64,000 nt of DNA from Spiroplasma eriocheiris (GCF_001029265.1 NZ_CP011856.1:1054001-1118000), one strand, 5' to 3'. Counted from the stretch's first letter, positions 22,529-33,955 are shown. The notes: a model not told the origin generated them from the letters alone. Translations and numbers: made by a program.

Positions 22529-25500
22529 TTATTTATCCTCCGTGGTAATTAATTTAATCCGGTTCATAATTCCGTTGATTTTATCTTGGTAACTACCTAA
22601 CTTAATATTTAACAAAATTACATTATTAGGTTTAAGCAAAGTGGCATATTGTTGGTATTGATTAGCAAAAACAGTAATACTAATTGCTCCGCTTTCATCA
22701 TAACAATCAACAAAGGCCATTTTTTTATTATTCTTATCAAAAATCTCTTTTACCCGCTTAATAATTACTAAAATATTGGTTGTTCCTTGTGATAATTTTA
22801 AATCACTAATCAAAGTAGTTTTTTGTTCATATCCTTCTAAAGTCCGAATATATTTTAGCGGGTGATTAGATAAGTAAAAACCTAAAAACTCATATTCTTT
22901 TTTAATATTATTAATAATATCATCTTCAAAAATAACAATTTCTGGTTTTTCAGCAAGATGAAGATCAACTATTAATTGCTCATTATTTTCTGAAACTTTA
23001 ATAACTTCAACATAATTGGCCAGTAAATTATAATTATTAAATAATGTCGTACGGTTAAAATTAAGATTATCTAATGCTCCGGCATAACATAATGCTTCAT
23101 AGGTTTTTTTATTTAACCCTTTTTTATATAACCGAATAAAAATATCATATAAATCTTGAAACTCCCCATGTGCGTGGTATTCTTGGGCAATTTTATTATA
23201 AAATGCATAGCCAATTTGTTTAATTACTAATAATGGTAAACAAATTTGATTATCTCTGGTCACATATGTACTTAGGGGTAAATTAATTGAAGGAGGTAGA
23301 ATCCCTAAATTATTTTTTCTTGCTAATTGGATATAATCGGCTGTTTTATTTTCATCCCCAATCACATTTGTTAATAAACTAGCTAAAAATTGGGATGGAT
23401 AATTGGCTTTTAAATAAGCCATCTGATAGCCCAAGAGTGAATAAGCAACCGCGTGACTACGGTTAAAACCATAAGCCGCAAATTTATAAATTAAATTTCA
23501 AATATCATTGGCAATTTCGGGAGTATAATGATTTTTTACCGCATTATTAAGAAACTCTGTTTTTAATTCATTCATATAACTTGATTCTTTTTTTCCCATG
23601 GCGCGGCGTAAAATATCCGCTTTGGCTAGTGAGAAATTAGCAACTTTTTGGGCAATTAACATTACTTGCTCTTGGTAAACAATAATCCCATATGTCGGAG
23701 CTAAGATATCTTTTAATCGTTCATCAAGATAAGAAAATTTTACATGGTAATTTTTACGTTGAATATACAAGGGAATATTGTCTTGGGGTCCAGGACGATA
23801 TAACGAAGAGGTGGCGACAATATCTTCTAACTTATCTGGTTGCATTTCAATTAAAACCTTGGTCATCCCGGGTGACTCTAACTGAAAAATTCCCTTGGTA
23901 TCTCCCGAGGATAATAATTTAAAAGTTTTGGTATCATTCAAGGGAATTTTCTGCAGGTTAATTTTTACCTTTATTTCTTGATAAATATTATCAATAACAT
24001 TATGCAAAATGGTTAAATTCCGCAATCCTAATAAGTCCATTTTTAATAACCCTAATTCTTCTAAATAATTCATTGAGTATTGGGTTTGATAAATGCCATT
24101 ATAGCCTTCCCGAATAGGCACCACAGTTGCTAATGGCTTTTGCGATAGTACTACTCCAGCGGCGTGAGTTCCAGTTTGACGAGGTAAGCCCACAATTTTC
24201 GGGAGATATAAAAAGATCTGGGGATATTTTTTACTATAAAAATCTAACACATTGTTATTGGTAAAAGCATTCGTAAAATTATAATTATCCTCTAAGCGAA
24301 CAGCCTTACTCATTTTATCGGCTTCTTCTAAACTAATACCAAACACCCGGCAAACATCCCGTAAGGCCATTTTCATCCCAATTGTTTGAAAGGTGACAAT
24401 ATGGGCAATATGTTCCTGACCATATTTTTCAAATAAATACTCCACCACTGCTTCACGTTTATCATCTTGAAAGTCAATATCAATATCGGGCATTCCTTGG
24501 CGCTCGGGGTTTAAAAAACGCTCAAAAATTAAATTTTCTTGCACCGGATCAATTGTGGTAATATCCAACAAATAACTAACTAAACTTCCAGCCGCGCTTC
24601 CCCGCCCAGGGCCAACATAAATATTATTCTTTTTTGCAAAATTAACATAGTCCCACACAATTAAAAAATAATCATTAAAATCCATTTGGTCAATAATATC
24701 TAATTCATATTTTAAACGAACTAAATATTTATTTTCAACTTGGGTTCCTAATTTATATTCCATTCCCTTTTTACAAATTCCCCGTAAGAAATCACGACTA
24801 GCAACATTCTCCGGAGTTGGATACTTTAATAAATTATCATGAATATTTTGATGTTTTAAATCATAAAATTGAATATTACTAATAAAAGCATTAATATTAT
24901 CTAAATATTGTTCATATTCCGGACTATAATTATCAAAAGCAAAGGTATCTTTAACTGTGCTTTCTTTAAATAAAATTTGTTTTTTAATTGCATTAATAAT
25001 TTTATAAGCATTAAAATCTGTTTTATCAAAATAAAGAACTTTGTTATTTCAAATAATTTTATTAACCGGAACTAATTCTTTAAAAAAAGATAATAACATT
25101 AAATTGTTATTATTAAGACCTAAATATAAATTATCGGAGTTATTAAGCGATGTTAATAGTTTTTGGTAAAAAACAACATCATAATTAGCTTCTTCAAAAT
25201 TAATAATAATTTTTAAATTATCATTAATAAGTGTTATCAAAGCTGAAAAATCAATAACATTTTCTTTTTCATTAGTGGTCATAATTCAGGATGAAATTTT
25301 AACAAGGTTAAAATAGCCCGTTTGGTTAATCGCAAACAAGTTTAAATTATATTTTTGATTATTAAAATAAGTATAAAAGTTTAAACCAAGCACGGGCGTA
25401 ATGTTGCGCGTACGGCATTTTTCATGAAACTCATAAACACCATACATATTATTATCACAAATTGCTAAAACTGATAAACCATTTGTCTGTCCGTAGGCTA

Positions 25501-25573
25501 GATAATTATCAATAGCAATTAACGATGATAATAAACTATAATTTGTCCGAACATTTAAATGCATTTTACCCAT
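22529..25573 (-). CDS. dnaE: DNA polymerase III alpha subunit, DnaE type
   Basis: 1014 residues in one frame after five or more TGA codons are read as Trp. The catalytic Asp pair is in MPDIDIDFQDDKRE and the third acid in LLKMDLLGLRNLT. YVGPGRGSAAGSLVSYLL and YQEQVM belong to the polymerase core, and an OB-like domain ends the protein. The N-terminal PHP domain starts MHLNVRTNYSLL, where metal-binding His positions are replaced, so that domain is probably inactive. Mollicutes usually carry PolC as replicase with DnaE as a partner. Confidence 0.96.
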
Positions 25574-25587
25574 GATGATTTTCCTTT

Positions 25588-25944
25588 CTACAATTTAATT
25601 ACAATAATGATAATCATAATCACAACTAAAATTGCTAAAATTGCAAACATTAAATATTTAAAAATTTGAGGTTTCTTTTTGGTATTAACTGATTTTAATA
25701 ACTCCTCTTCAAGATCAATGACATTATCATCATAAAAATTTGTTTTTCCCATATCAACAACTTTAATATCTTCATCTTTTAAGTCTTTAATAATTGAAAA
25801 TTCTTCATCAATCATCATTGTTTCTTCTAATAAATTAGTTTTTGTTTCGTCGGGAATTTTATTTTTATTACGAGCTAATAATTTTAAATTAGCTGTCCGC
25901 TCCTTATTTTTTTGTTCTTTTTTTGGAAATTTAACTTTTTTCAT
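25588..25944 (-). CDS. Single-pass membrane protein with charged cytoplasmic part
   Basis: 118 residues from the ATG at 25944. A Lys/Glu-rich and Asp-rich region of about 90 residues is followed by one C-terminal hydrophobic helix (IFKYLMFAILAILVVIMII), as in tail-anchored proteins. The start overlaps the thiI 3' end by 14 bases, so translational coupling is likely. Longer starts (ATG 25956, TTG 25980) lack a better ribosome site. It ends 14 bases before dnaE begins. No family was recognised. Confidence 0.7.
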   Translation of the reverse strand: MKKVKFPKKEQKNKERTANLKLLARNKNKIPDETKTNLLEETMMIDEEFSIIKDLKDEDIKVVDMGKTNFYDDNVIDLEEELLKSVNTKKKPQIFKYLMFAILAILVVIMIIIIVIKL

Positions 25945-27130
25945 AATTTTCACCATCACTACCAATTGTGTATGTAACAATACTTTTCTCTATTATAACA
26001 TTAAGAATGTCTTCTCACATTAAATCTTTTTCTTGCTCTTCAGCAATAGTTAATTTTGGCTTGGTAATAGGGTTTTTTGGTACAAACAAACTACAACAAT
26101 CTTCAAAAGGCAAAATTGAGGTTTCATAAGTATCAATATCTTTGGCGATCTTAATAATTTCATTTTTATCAAAGCAAATTACTGGCCGTAAAACAGATAA
26201 GTCTGAAACAGCGTTGATGGTATTAATACTTTCAATTGTTTGCGAAGCAACTTGTCCTAATGATTCACCAGTAATAATTGCTTGGCAATGATATTGGCGT
26301 GCTAAAATATTAGCGATTCGATAAAACATGCGGCGCATAATCGTAATGCGGTAACTAGGTTCCGGAATATGCATTAACTCATGTTGTAACATTGAAAAAT
26401 TAACAACATGCAAGCGTTGGGTTTGATTATTGGCGTAGGGCGTTAATTTTTGAACAAGAGTTTTTACTTTTACAAGAGCTTCTTCGGAAGTATGGGGTGG
26501 AGTTGCAAAATGTAAATACTCAACACTCATTCCCCGTTTCATTGTTAAAAAAGCCGCGACAGGAGAATCAATTCCTCCTGAAAGCATTACTAGACCTTTC
26601 CCAGAAATTCCAACTGGTAAGCCCCCGAGCGCTGTAATTCGATTAATAAAGACATAACTAAAATATTTACGGACTTCAATATCAATTTGCATTTCGGGAT
26701 GGTGGACATCCACTTTAACTACCGTATTTTTCAAAATCATTGGTGCTAACATTTGTTTTAATTCAGTTGAAGTTACTTGATAAGTTTTATCATTCCGACG
26801 AACTTCTAATTTAAACGTTTGTGGTTGGTAATAATTAATAAAAGCAATTGCTTGTTCAGCCATATCAATTGGTTGACGACTTACTTTTTTGGCTAATGAC
26901 ATTGAAGAAAAACCAAAAATTTTTTGTAAAATAGCAACAATGGCGCCACTAGAACTGGGATTTAATAGTTCAATAAATAAACGATCAAATTCTTTTTTAA
27001 TTAAAAAGTCTTCTTTAAATTGGTGTAGTTTTTTCTTTACATTATTTACTAATAAATTAGTAAAATTGGTACGGTTTTTTCCTTTAGTTGTTAATTCTCC
27101 ATAACGGATTAATATGACATCAAAATTCAT
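25931..27130 (-). CDS. thiI: tRNA 4-thiouridine synthase ThiI
   Basis: 399 residues from MNFDVILIRYGELTTKGKNR. The THUMP domain covers the first 160 residues, then the PP-loop LSGGIDSPVAAFL and GESLGQVASQT, and the late motif FEDCCSLFVPKNP. It adenylates U8 of tRNA and adds sulfur. The rhodanese domain of the E. coli protein is absent, as in Gram-positive ThiI. TGA at 26015 is Trp, so the protein extends about 28 residues beyond the conserved core and overlaps the next gene by 14 bases. Confidence 0.93.
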
Positions 27131-27146
27131 ATGATTGTTTTTTCCC

Positions 27147-28874
27147 CTATTTATTTTTTTTGTTATTTTTAACATCAAATAATAATTTAATTGTTAAGTA
27201 TAAAGTTGATTCATAATCATGGTTTTTATATGCTAACTGGGCATTTTTAATTTGTTCTTCGGCACTCTGGTTTGTTAAAACTAGTTTTTGTGAATAAACA
27301 AGGGCCTCTTGTGCTAAGAGATCTAATAAAATATCATTTTTGATTTTCTCAAATAATTTTAAAACATCTTTTTTTAATTTATTTAATTTAACACTAACAT
27401 ATTTTACTTCAAATTCTTTGTTAATATCAAACGGAATTTTTTTAATCCGTTCTAAGCTAGCACGGTATTCACTAATAATTTTTTGGTATTTATTTAGTAA
27501 ATTTTTATATTGTAACTGATTTAAACGAACTTCCGCTTGCAACAAAACAACTTCTAGCAAATGGATTGTTCGACGAATTTCGGTTTCAACAAAATTTCTT
27601 TTTTCAATAATTTTGACAACTTCTTCTAAGGCATTTTGGGTTTCCACAGCATTCTCCAATAACCTGATTAATTCATTATTGAAAAAAACATAGTCCCGAC
27701 TATTCTTATTAATTTCTAATAATAATTTATTAGTATCATGGGATAATTGCTTAACTTTCCCCATCGCATCACGATGAATACTTTCTTCTTGCTCAGTTAA
27801 AACCGAAGAAGAACGTAATGCTTCAATCTGTTTAGAAATAATGGTAAAACTTCGTTCAATTTTATTAATATAATCCATCACAATTTTATAATATTTTTTA
27901 AAACAAGAAATAATCTTTTTCTGTTGTTCAATTGTTCTATCAAATTCACTAATCATATTAATAATTTCAATTGTTTTCTTGGTTGCTTTTTTGTATTGTA
28001 AATTATCAATATACCGAAAAACTAACGACTTATCATTATCAACATTTGTTGCTAATTCATCAAAAGTAAATTTTAATAAATCGCGATTATTTTCATCCTT
28101 ATTAAAAAATAAATATTTATCTTTTAGCACTGATAACCGGTTAGGTACGACCTTAGTTAGTAAGGTAATAATTTGGGGAATATTATCTAAAATTTCAACA
28201 AAAATAGTCAACGATGTTGTAATGTTGCTCAATATTTGGCTCGTTTTTTCAAAGTCCCCACTGGTTAAATATTCTTCAAATTCATCAAACATTAACTCAA
28301 TTGATTTTTCAAAATCATTAATTTTTTTCTCATCGATTGCCACATTCATTTTTAATTTTTCAACTTCGGCAATTAAAGCATTAAACATTACCTTATGAGA
28401 GAGAATATAATCACGTTGTAAAAGTTCAATCTGCAACTGTTCATTAATTTCAGTTAATAATTTTCGAGCCTCTTGTTCTAATATTACTAGTTCATTATAT
28501 AAAGGTTTCATTTTCGCGGATGATAATTGTTTACGATTTTTCAGGGCATATAACTTTCTAAAAACTTCAAAACAACTAATTAACTTTTTTTCATAAATTA
28601 TTTCATACTTTGTTCGTCACACCACTAAGTCTTTCGCAAATTTATTGCTATGTTGAGCAATTTCCGAAACACGAAAAATTTTATGTTTTAAGGGTAACCG
28701 TTTCAAAACATCAAACTTAGTTAGAATTTTAATTTCAATTTTTTTAAAACGTTGTTTACTAATCCACACCCCTAAAAAATAACAAAAAATTAAAAAACAT
28801 AAAATAAAAATAATAAAAAATGTTAATTCTACTGAGTTATGAATAATTGTTTGGATCAATGATAAACTAACCAT
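27147..28874 (-). CDS. EzrA-like septation ring regulator (membrane-anchored coiled coil)
   Basis: 575 residues, the usual EzrA length. A single N-terminal membrane helix (about residues 15-40, FFIIFILCFLIFCYFLGVWI) is followed by more than 500 residues of Lys/Glu-rich helices with coiled-coil character. In Bacillus EzrA sits on the inner membrane, binds FtsZ and limits ring formation. The gene order EzrA-like then thiI is also seen in Firmicutes, which supports the call. Sequence motifs are weak, so the name rests on architecture, length and position. Confidence 0.7.
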
Positions 28875-28953
28875 CCGTTTCGCTCCCTTAAAAATAACCT
28901 TACACTTGAATTATAGCATTCAAAAAAAATAATACATAAAAAAGATTAAATTC

Positions 28954-28982
28954 TTGAATAAAGGTTAAGAATATTATACAAT
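28954..28982 (+). promoter_or_regulatory. Promoter of rpsD
   Basis: TTGAAT (28954-28959), 17 bases, TACAAT (28977-28982). It predicts a start near 28989, leaving a leader of about 180 bases. Confidence 0.6.
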
Positions 28983-28988
28983 ATCTTA

Positions 28989-29172
28989 GACAACATTTAG
29001 AAACAGCAAATAAACATGTTTAATCAATAGTCTATATTAGTGAACGTAATTATTTTATTAATATAATAAAGTAACCTTAGCTGTTAAGGCGAAGTTTATA
29101 TATACTATCTTAAATAGAGTTTATTAATGATCTTTTTGTATGTCAAACTTTGATATATAGGAGGTTTTTTTA
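28989..29172 (+). promoter_or_regulatory. Long rpsD 5' leader, possible S4 autoregulatory RNA
   Basis: The leader is unusually long for this genome and can fold: TAGAC (28987 region) with GTCTA near 29025, and CCTTA-GCTG-TTAAGG near 29072-29087 enclosed by ATAAA/TTTAT. In Bacillus, S4 represses its own gene through a structured leader. Whether this is the same element cannot be settled by eye. Confidence 0.4.
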
Positions 29173-29787
29173 ATGTCACGTTACACTGGTAGCAAGTTTA
29201 AAAAATCACGTCGATATGGATTTAGTATTCTAGAAAACGATAAAGAGTTTTCAAAAGGGAAAAAAAGAGCATATGCTCCTGGCCAACATGGTCAACGAAG
29301 AACAAAATTATCAAACTACGGAGTGCAATTACAAGAAAAACAAAAAGTTAGATACATGTATGGTTTAACTGAACGTCAATTCCGTAATACTTATACAAAA
29401 GCGAAAAAAATGAAAGGGATTACTGGGACTAACTTCTTAATTATGTTAGAATCACGCCTAGATAACTTAGTTTTCCGCATGGGCTTAGCCCAAACTAGAA
29501 ATGGAGCCCGTCAATTAGTGAACCATGCTCATATTTTAGTAAATGGTAAAAAAGTTGACATCCCATCATATATTTGTAAACCGGGAGATGTAATTAGCTT
29601 AAAAGAATCAATGCAAAAAAATTCAAAAGTATTAGAAAGTTTACAAGCACAAATTAATACTTTAGAATTTGTTAAATTTGATAAAGCAAAATTTTCTGGA
29701 ACTTATGTTCGTTTCCCTGAACGTGAAGAATTAAATGCTAATATTAATGATGCGTTAATTGTTGAATGATATAACCGTTTGGTATAA
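29173..29787 (+). CDS. rpsD: 30S ribosomal protein S4
   Basis: 204 residues once TGA at 29767 is read as Trp; the true C-terminus is [28 protein letters not shown] and the S4 RNA-binding domain motif [19 protein letters not shown] are present. S4 is a primary 16S rRNA binder. No zinc-binding Cys motif is present. The gene is monocistronic, with a strong TATAGGAGG ribosome site. Confidence 0.98.
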
Positions 29788-29796
29788 TTTCAACAA

Positions 29797-29829
29797 AAAA
29801 AATATCAACATTATGTTGATATTTTTTTT
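29797..29829. terminator. Bidirectional terminator between rpsD and nagB
   Basis: A stem of about 15 bp (AAAAAAATATCAACA / TGTTGATATTTTTTT) with a 3-base loop, flanked by A and T runs; it overlaps the nagB stop. Confidence 0.85.
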
Positions 29830-30583
29830 ATTTATTTTCATTAAGAGTAATTCCACTTGTTCGTAAAAGTCCCGCAGCCGCTTTATCAACAACTACCGTG
29901 ACATCATTATGCATTTGTAAACTGGTACATGGTCATTCGTTTGAAATTTCACCTTCAATTAATTGTTTAATTGCTTGGGCTTTACCAGGGCCATCAGCAA
30001 TTAAAATAATTTTTTTAGCATTTAAAATTGATTTAATTCCCATTGAGACTGCTTGTTTAGGGACCTGGTCAATTGAGTCAAAAAAGCGAGCATTTGCCTC
30101 AATTGTTGATTTAACTAAGTCAACAACTCCCGTTAGCGAATTAAAATCAGCTGGTGGTTCATTAAAACCGACATGGCCATTAGTTCCAACTCCTAATAGT
30201 TGAATATCAATCCCCCCGGCTTTTTTAATCATCTCATCATATTGTTTGGCAAAAGCAACATAATCACCAGTTCCTTGGGGAACATGGGTGTTTTCTTTTT
30301 TAATATTAATATGATTAAATAATTTTTCATTCATAAAATAACGGTAACTTTGGGGATGGGTTGGTTCTAACCCAATATATTCATCTAAGTTAAAAGAAAC
30401 AACATTACTTCAATCGGTATGATTTTGTTGATAATCATTAATCAGATATTGATAAGTTGTTTCTGGTGAACTACCAGTTGCAAACCCTAACACAATCTTG
30501 GGGTTTGCTTGAACTGCATTCACAAACATTTTTCCGACTACTTTTCCAATTTCATTTTTATTTTCTACAACAATTAGTTTCAT
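29828..30583 (-). CDS. nagB: Glucosamine-6-phosphate deaminase
   Basis: 251 residues. FATGSSPETTYQ, NLDEYIGL (catalytic Asp region) and LLGVGTNGHVGFNEP are the NagB/SugarP isomerase motifs. It converts glucosamine-6-phosphate to fructose-6-phosphate and ammonia. The ATG at 30583 is 6 bases after GGAGG; an in-frame ATG at 30589 touches the Shine-Dalgarno and is less likely. nagA is not adjacent. Confidence 0.95.
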
Positions 30584-30664
30584 ATTCATCCTCCCACATC
30601 TCTTAACTTAATAATTATAAAACTTTTCTGACAATAATAAAACAAAATTTTCAATCTTGTTAGT

Positions 30665-31372
30665 TTATTTAAAATTAAAAAAACTAATATTTTCTGGAAG
30701 TTTATAAATATCAAAGACAACTTTTTTCTTACCCAATGCCCGATATAATAAGGCTAAAATTACCATATTATTTTGTTCACGAATTAAATAATCTGTGTTT
30801 TTAACAGTAATTTTAACTCCCACATCGACATACTCAACTTTTTTAATATCTGCTAAGGGAAAAGAAAAGGTTTTTGGTGTTTCTTGATTATCAATAATTC
30901 CATCTAAAATTACTCGTTTATTAGTAATTAGTAAAACGCCCTTACAAACAAAACTAATTTTATTATCCTTACCTAGTTTATGTAAATTAACATCATTATT
31001 TTTAAAATGGCATTTTTCCTTTGGCTCTAAATCAAAATATATTGGTAAGATTTTTAATGGCCTTCATAAGGTGAAATTAACTTCTTCAACATTATAAATG
31101 AATTCTTGTTCTTTACTATTTAATTCAAGATCCAATTTCTTAACATATTTGTAAAATTTATGGATAAAATCTTGAGTATAAGCAAAATTTTTTAAAATTC
31201 AACGCTTAAAAATTCAGTATTTAAAATTAATAAAATTATTTTTCCCCATTAATTTTTCATAGCGATAAATTAAAAACTTTGGCTTATATTTTAAATTATC
31301 TTCATTTAAAACATATTTTCATTCTTCACGTTTATAATAAAATAATAAATCTTTTGTAAATCTTGTAAACAT
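30665..31372 (-). CDS. Hypothetical protein with a PH/GRAM-like C-terminal region
   Basis: 235 residues, four TGA codons read as Trp, preceded by AAGGTGA. The first half is basic and aromatic (YKREEWKYVLNEDN, FKYWIFKRWI). The second half, about residues 135-215, has the pattern of bacterial PH/GRAM-like domains: GVLLITNKRVILDG, then FPLADIKKVEYVDVGVKI. No signal peptide or membrane helix. It may bind membrane lipids or partners; that is a guess from the fold pattern. Confidence 0.7.
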
Positions 31373-31400
31373 ATAATCACCTTAAAATAATTATATAATG

Positions 31401-31430
31401 AAAAAATAGTAAGCTAACTTACTATTTTTT
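31401..31430 (-). terminator. Terminator after the coiled-coil hypothetical gene
   Basis: A 13-bp perfect stem (AAAAAATAGTAAG / CTTACTATTTTTT) with a 4-base loop, six bases past the stop of the upstream minus-strand gene. Confidence 0.85.
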
Positions 31431-31435
31431 TTAAT

Positions 31436-32587
31436 TTAATTACCACGTGAAGGCCCTGAATTTTCATCTGAATGTTTATTTACAAGTCCTCTTATTTTTT
31501 TAAGAATGTCAGTTTTTTTGGCATTATTTTTTAAAGATCTCTCCCTATTCTTGTTGTTCATTGCAGAGAAAGAATTACTATATAATTTTAAGAAAGTTTT
31601 ATTTTCATAAAATGAACTAAAGAGATTTTCTACAGAAAAAATTGAATGTTTTTTGTTTTCAAATTGTTTTAATTTTCTTTCAGCAGCCCTATAAAAACGT
31701 TTAATATCAGCTGTTAATTTATTTTTTATCACTCTAAGTTCTGCCTCATATTTGCCCTTTTTTACAAGATCAATTTCATCACTAGTTAATTCTTTAGTTC
31801 ATTTATCATTTTTGTTAATTAAAATTGAATTTTCTATCTTTTCGTTCATTTTTTTAATTTCTTGATCAAGTTCATCCAACTCTTTTTGTTCCAATGCTTT
31901 AATTGATTTTCGCATTATCCCATATTCTTCTACTGATGCATATTTAAAAGCTAACAAATTCTGTGCTGCTACCTTTTGCAATACTTCTGCAATACTTTCA
32001 ACGTGATTATATTTTTGTTGTTTAGCCATTAAAAATTTTTCGGTAGCTGCTGCAAATTCTACTGAATCAAATCCAGCATAATATTCTGAATAAATTCTAT
32101 TTATTTTTCTTTTAATAGCTTCCTTTGCTACTTCAAGAGCTTCTTTACCTTTGGCTTCATAACTTTCATTATTGTATATTTTACAAAACTGTTCTTCAAT
32201 TCGACTAATAGATTCATCCATTAACCAAATTAACTGATCTTCAATATATTCGCGTTCTGATAATATTGTCTTATCGTCTGATTCTTCATCAATTTTATTT
32301 GTTATATTATTAATAACTGTTTCTTTTAAATTTTCAAATGAATTTTCTAGTTGAAAGGGAAAATCAGGGGTAAAGTTTTCTTTTATAAAAGTTTCATAGC
32401 ACTTAAATAAATAGTCATTAATATCTTTTTTTATTATAGCATTTCGTGTTGTGTAAAAAGGTTTCACATCACGATTTATTTCATAATATTGTAAGTTTTT
32501 TAAGTCAAAATCTAAAATTCATTTTAAAGTAAGACCATATCTAAAATCTATATATGCTGCTTGCAAATCTTTTTGGTCAATTGGCAT
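31436..32587 (-). CDS. Large charged hypothetical protein with coiled-coil segments
   Basis: 383 residues in one frame with TGA at 31799 and 32519 read as Trp. It is strongly helical and charged, with a Lys/Glu-rich segment around residues 200-230 (EQKELDELDQEIKKMNEKIE) and a basic C-terminus. There is no signal peptide, membrane helix or known motif. Good AAAGGAG site. It lies just downstream of the tRNA array and upstream of another unknown gene. No function is assigned. Confidence 0.72.
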
Positions 32588-32648
32588 AATTGTGTGTTCT
32601 CCTTTTATGTTTTCGTTTCAAATAGTATAAAACCTTAATAAATATAAA

Positions 32649-32682
32649 AACACCACCAATATTAATCAATATTGCTGGTGTT
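32649..32682 (-). terminator. Terminator downstream of the tRNA array
   Basis: A 15-bp stem with one mismatch (AACACCACCAATATT / AATATTGCTGGTGTT) followed on the minus strand by five T residues. It lies about 185 bases past the last tRNA; the bases between (32683-32867) hold no gene that I can see. Confidence 0.7.
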
Positions 32683-32867
32683 ATCTACACTCAAAATAGC
32701 GTTTTTCTAATTCATTTAGTTATTTTATACCACCTAAATAATAGCAAATAACTAGTGGGTTTTATCAAAATTATCTTGTGATTTTTAAACAAAAAAAATG
32801 TTAATAAAAATTCAACCCTCTCTTAGTATTTTCCCTCGTAATATTAAGATAAGATTGAATTTGTTAA

Positions 32868-32943
32868 TGGTGGTTCGGGACGGAATTGAACCGCCGACAC
32901 TTTGAGCTTCAGTCAAATGCTCTACCAACTGAGCTACCGAACC
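32868..32943 (-). tRNA. tRNA-Phe(GAA)
   Basis: 76 bases with encoded CCA. Acceptor GGTTCGG pairs with CCGAACC; the anticodon loop is CTGAAGC. It is the last gene of the ten-tRNA array. Confidence 0.97.
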
Positions 32944-32950
32944 GTTAAAA

Positions 32951-33027
32951 TGGCGGTCTTGACGGGACTCGAACCCGCGATCTCCTCTGTGACAGAGAGG
33001 CATGATAACCACTTCACTACAAGACCA
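32951..33027 (-). tRNA. tRNA-Asp(GTC)
   Basis: 77 bases with encoded CCA; anticodon stem CCTCT/AGAGG around loop CTGTCAC. Confidence 0.97.
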
Positions 33028-33029
33028 TT

Positions 33030-33106
<77 letters not shown>

Positions 33107-33167
33107 ATAAATTCTCCAAGAATAATACTATCATAATTTGGAGGCTAATTTCAAGTAATTTTTAAAA

Positions 33168-33260
33168 TGGCGGAGAATGAGGGATTCGAACCCCCGCGTG
33201 GCTTTCACCACCTGGCGGTTTTCAAGACCGCTCCCTTCAACCAGACTTGGGTAATTCTCC
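33168..33260 (-). tRNA. tRNA-Ser(TGA)
   Basis: 93 bases with the long variable arm of class II tRNAs; anticodon loop CTTGAAA; encoded CCA. Confidence 0.97.
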
Positions 33261-33280
33261 ACATATTTTTAATAAACAGA

Positions 33281-33357
33281 TGGTGGACCCTACTGGACTT
33301 GAACCAGTGACCATCCGGTTATGAGCCGGATGCTCTAACCAACTGAGCTAAGGGTCC
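33281..33357 (-). tRNA. tRNA-Ile(CAT), lysidine type (probable)
   Basis: 77 bases, acceptor GGACCCT, anticodon loop CTCATAA. Its acceptor and body resemble the Bacillus tRNA-Ile whose CAU is modified to read AUA, and a separate elongator Met tRNA is next to it. Confidence 0.8.
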
Positions 33358-33358
33358 A

Positions 33359-33435
33359 TGGTAGCGGGAAAGAGACTTGAACTCTTGACCTCCCGGGTAT
33401 GAGCCGAGCGCTCTAACCAGCTGAGCTATCCCGCC
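33359..33435 (-). tRNA. tRNA-Met(CAT), elongator (probable)
   Basis: 77 bases, acceptor GGCGGGA, anticodon loop CTCATAC. It resembles elongator Met tRNAs; the initiator and the Ile-type CAT tRNAs are its neighbours. Confidence 0.85.
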
Positions 33436-33465
33436 ACATGGATTTGTTGTTATGTTATTTATTTT

Positions 33466-33541
33466 TGGTGGACCCGAACGGGATCGAACCGTCGACCCCC
33501 TGCGTGCAAGGCAGGTGCTCTCCCAGCTGAGCTACGGGCCC
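33466..33541 (-). tRNA. tRNA-Ala(TGC)
   Basis: 76 bases with encoded CCA; anticodon stem CCTGC/GCAGG around loop CTTGCAC. Confidence 0.97.
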
Positions 33542-33556
33542 AATTTTGACAATAAA

Positions 33557-33633
33557 TGGTCGGAAAGACAGGATTCGAACCTGCGACCCCTCGGTCCCAA
33601 ACCGAGTGCTCTACCAAGCTAAGCTACTTTCCG
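33557..33633 (-). tRNA. tRNA-Pro(TGG)
   Basis: 77 bases with encoded CCA; anticodon loop TTTGGGA. Confidence 0.97.
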
Positions 33634-33661
33634 ATAATTAAGTTATTTAATTTAAAAAAAA

Positions 33662-33738
33662 TGGCACGCCCAGTAGGATTCGAACCCACAACCTTTTGAT
33701 CCGTAGTCAAACGATCTATCCAATTGATCTATGGGCGC
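33662..33738 (-). tRNA. tRNA-Arg(ACG)
   Basis: 77 bases with encoded CCA; anticodon loop CTACGGA. The A34 implies editing to inosine. Confidence 0.97.
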
Positions 33739-33809
33739 ATGTCAAACATATTTATTATATAATAATATTTTATTATTAACAATATTTTCTTATAATTTTG
33801 TGGTTAAAA

Positions 33810-33885
33810 TGGAGGCACTAGTCGGACTCGAACCGACGGTCGGGGAGTTGCAGTCCCATGCCTTGGCCAACTTGGCTATAGTGCC
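33810..33885 (-). tRNA. tRNA-Cys(GCA)
   Basis: 76 bases with encoded CCA; anticodon loop CTGCAAC. It is the first gene of the array, closest to the promoter. Confidence 0.97.
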
Positions 33886-33907
33886 GTGTATTATTTAAAC
33901 CTTTTTT

Positions 33908-33935
33908 ATATTATCATATTATTAAATGTTTTCAA
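33908..33935 (-). promoter_or_regulatory. Promoter of the tRNA array
   Basis: Minus-strand TTGAAA (33930-33935), 16 bases, TAATAT (33908-33913), about 20 bases ahead of tRNA-Cys. Confidence 0.65.
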
Positions 33936-33955
33936 GAAATTATGAAGAAAAAATA

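Noticed and set aside
25945-25980. Upstream TTG start for the small membrane protein ahead of dnaE
   Set aside because: It has no ribosome site, lies deeper in thiI, and is close to a possible -10 (TATAAT); the ATG at 25944 fits better.
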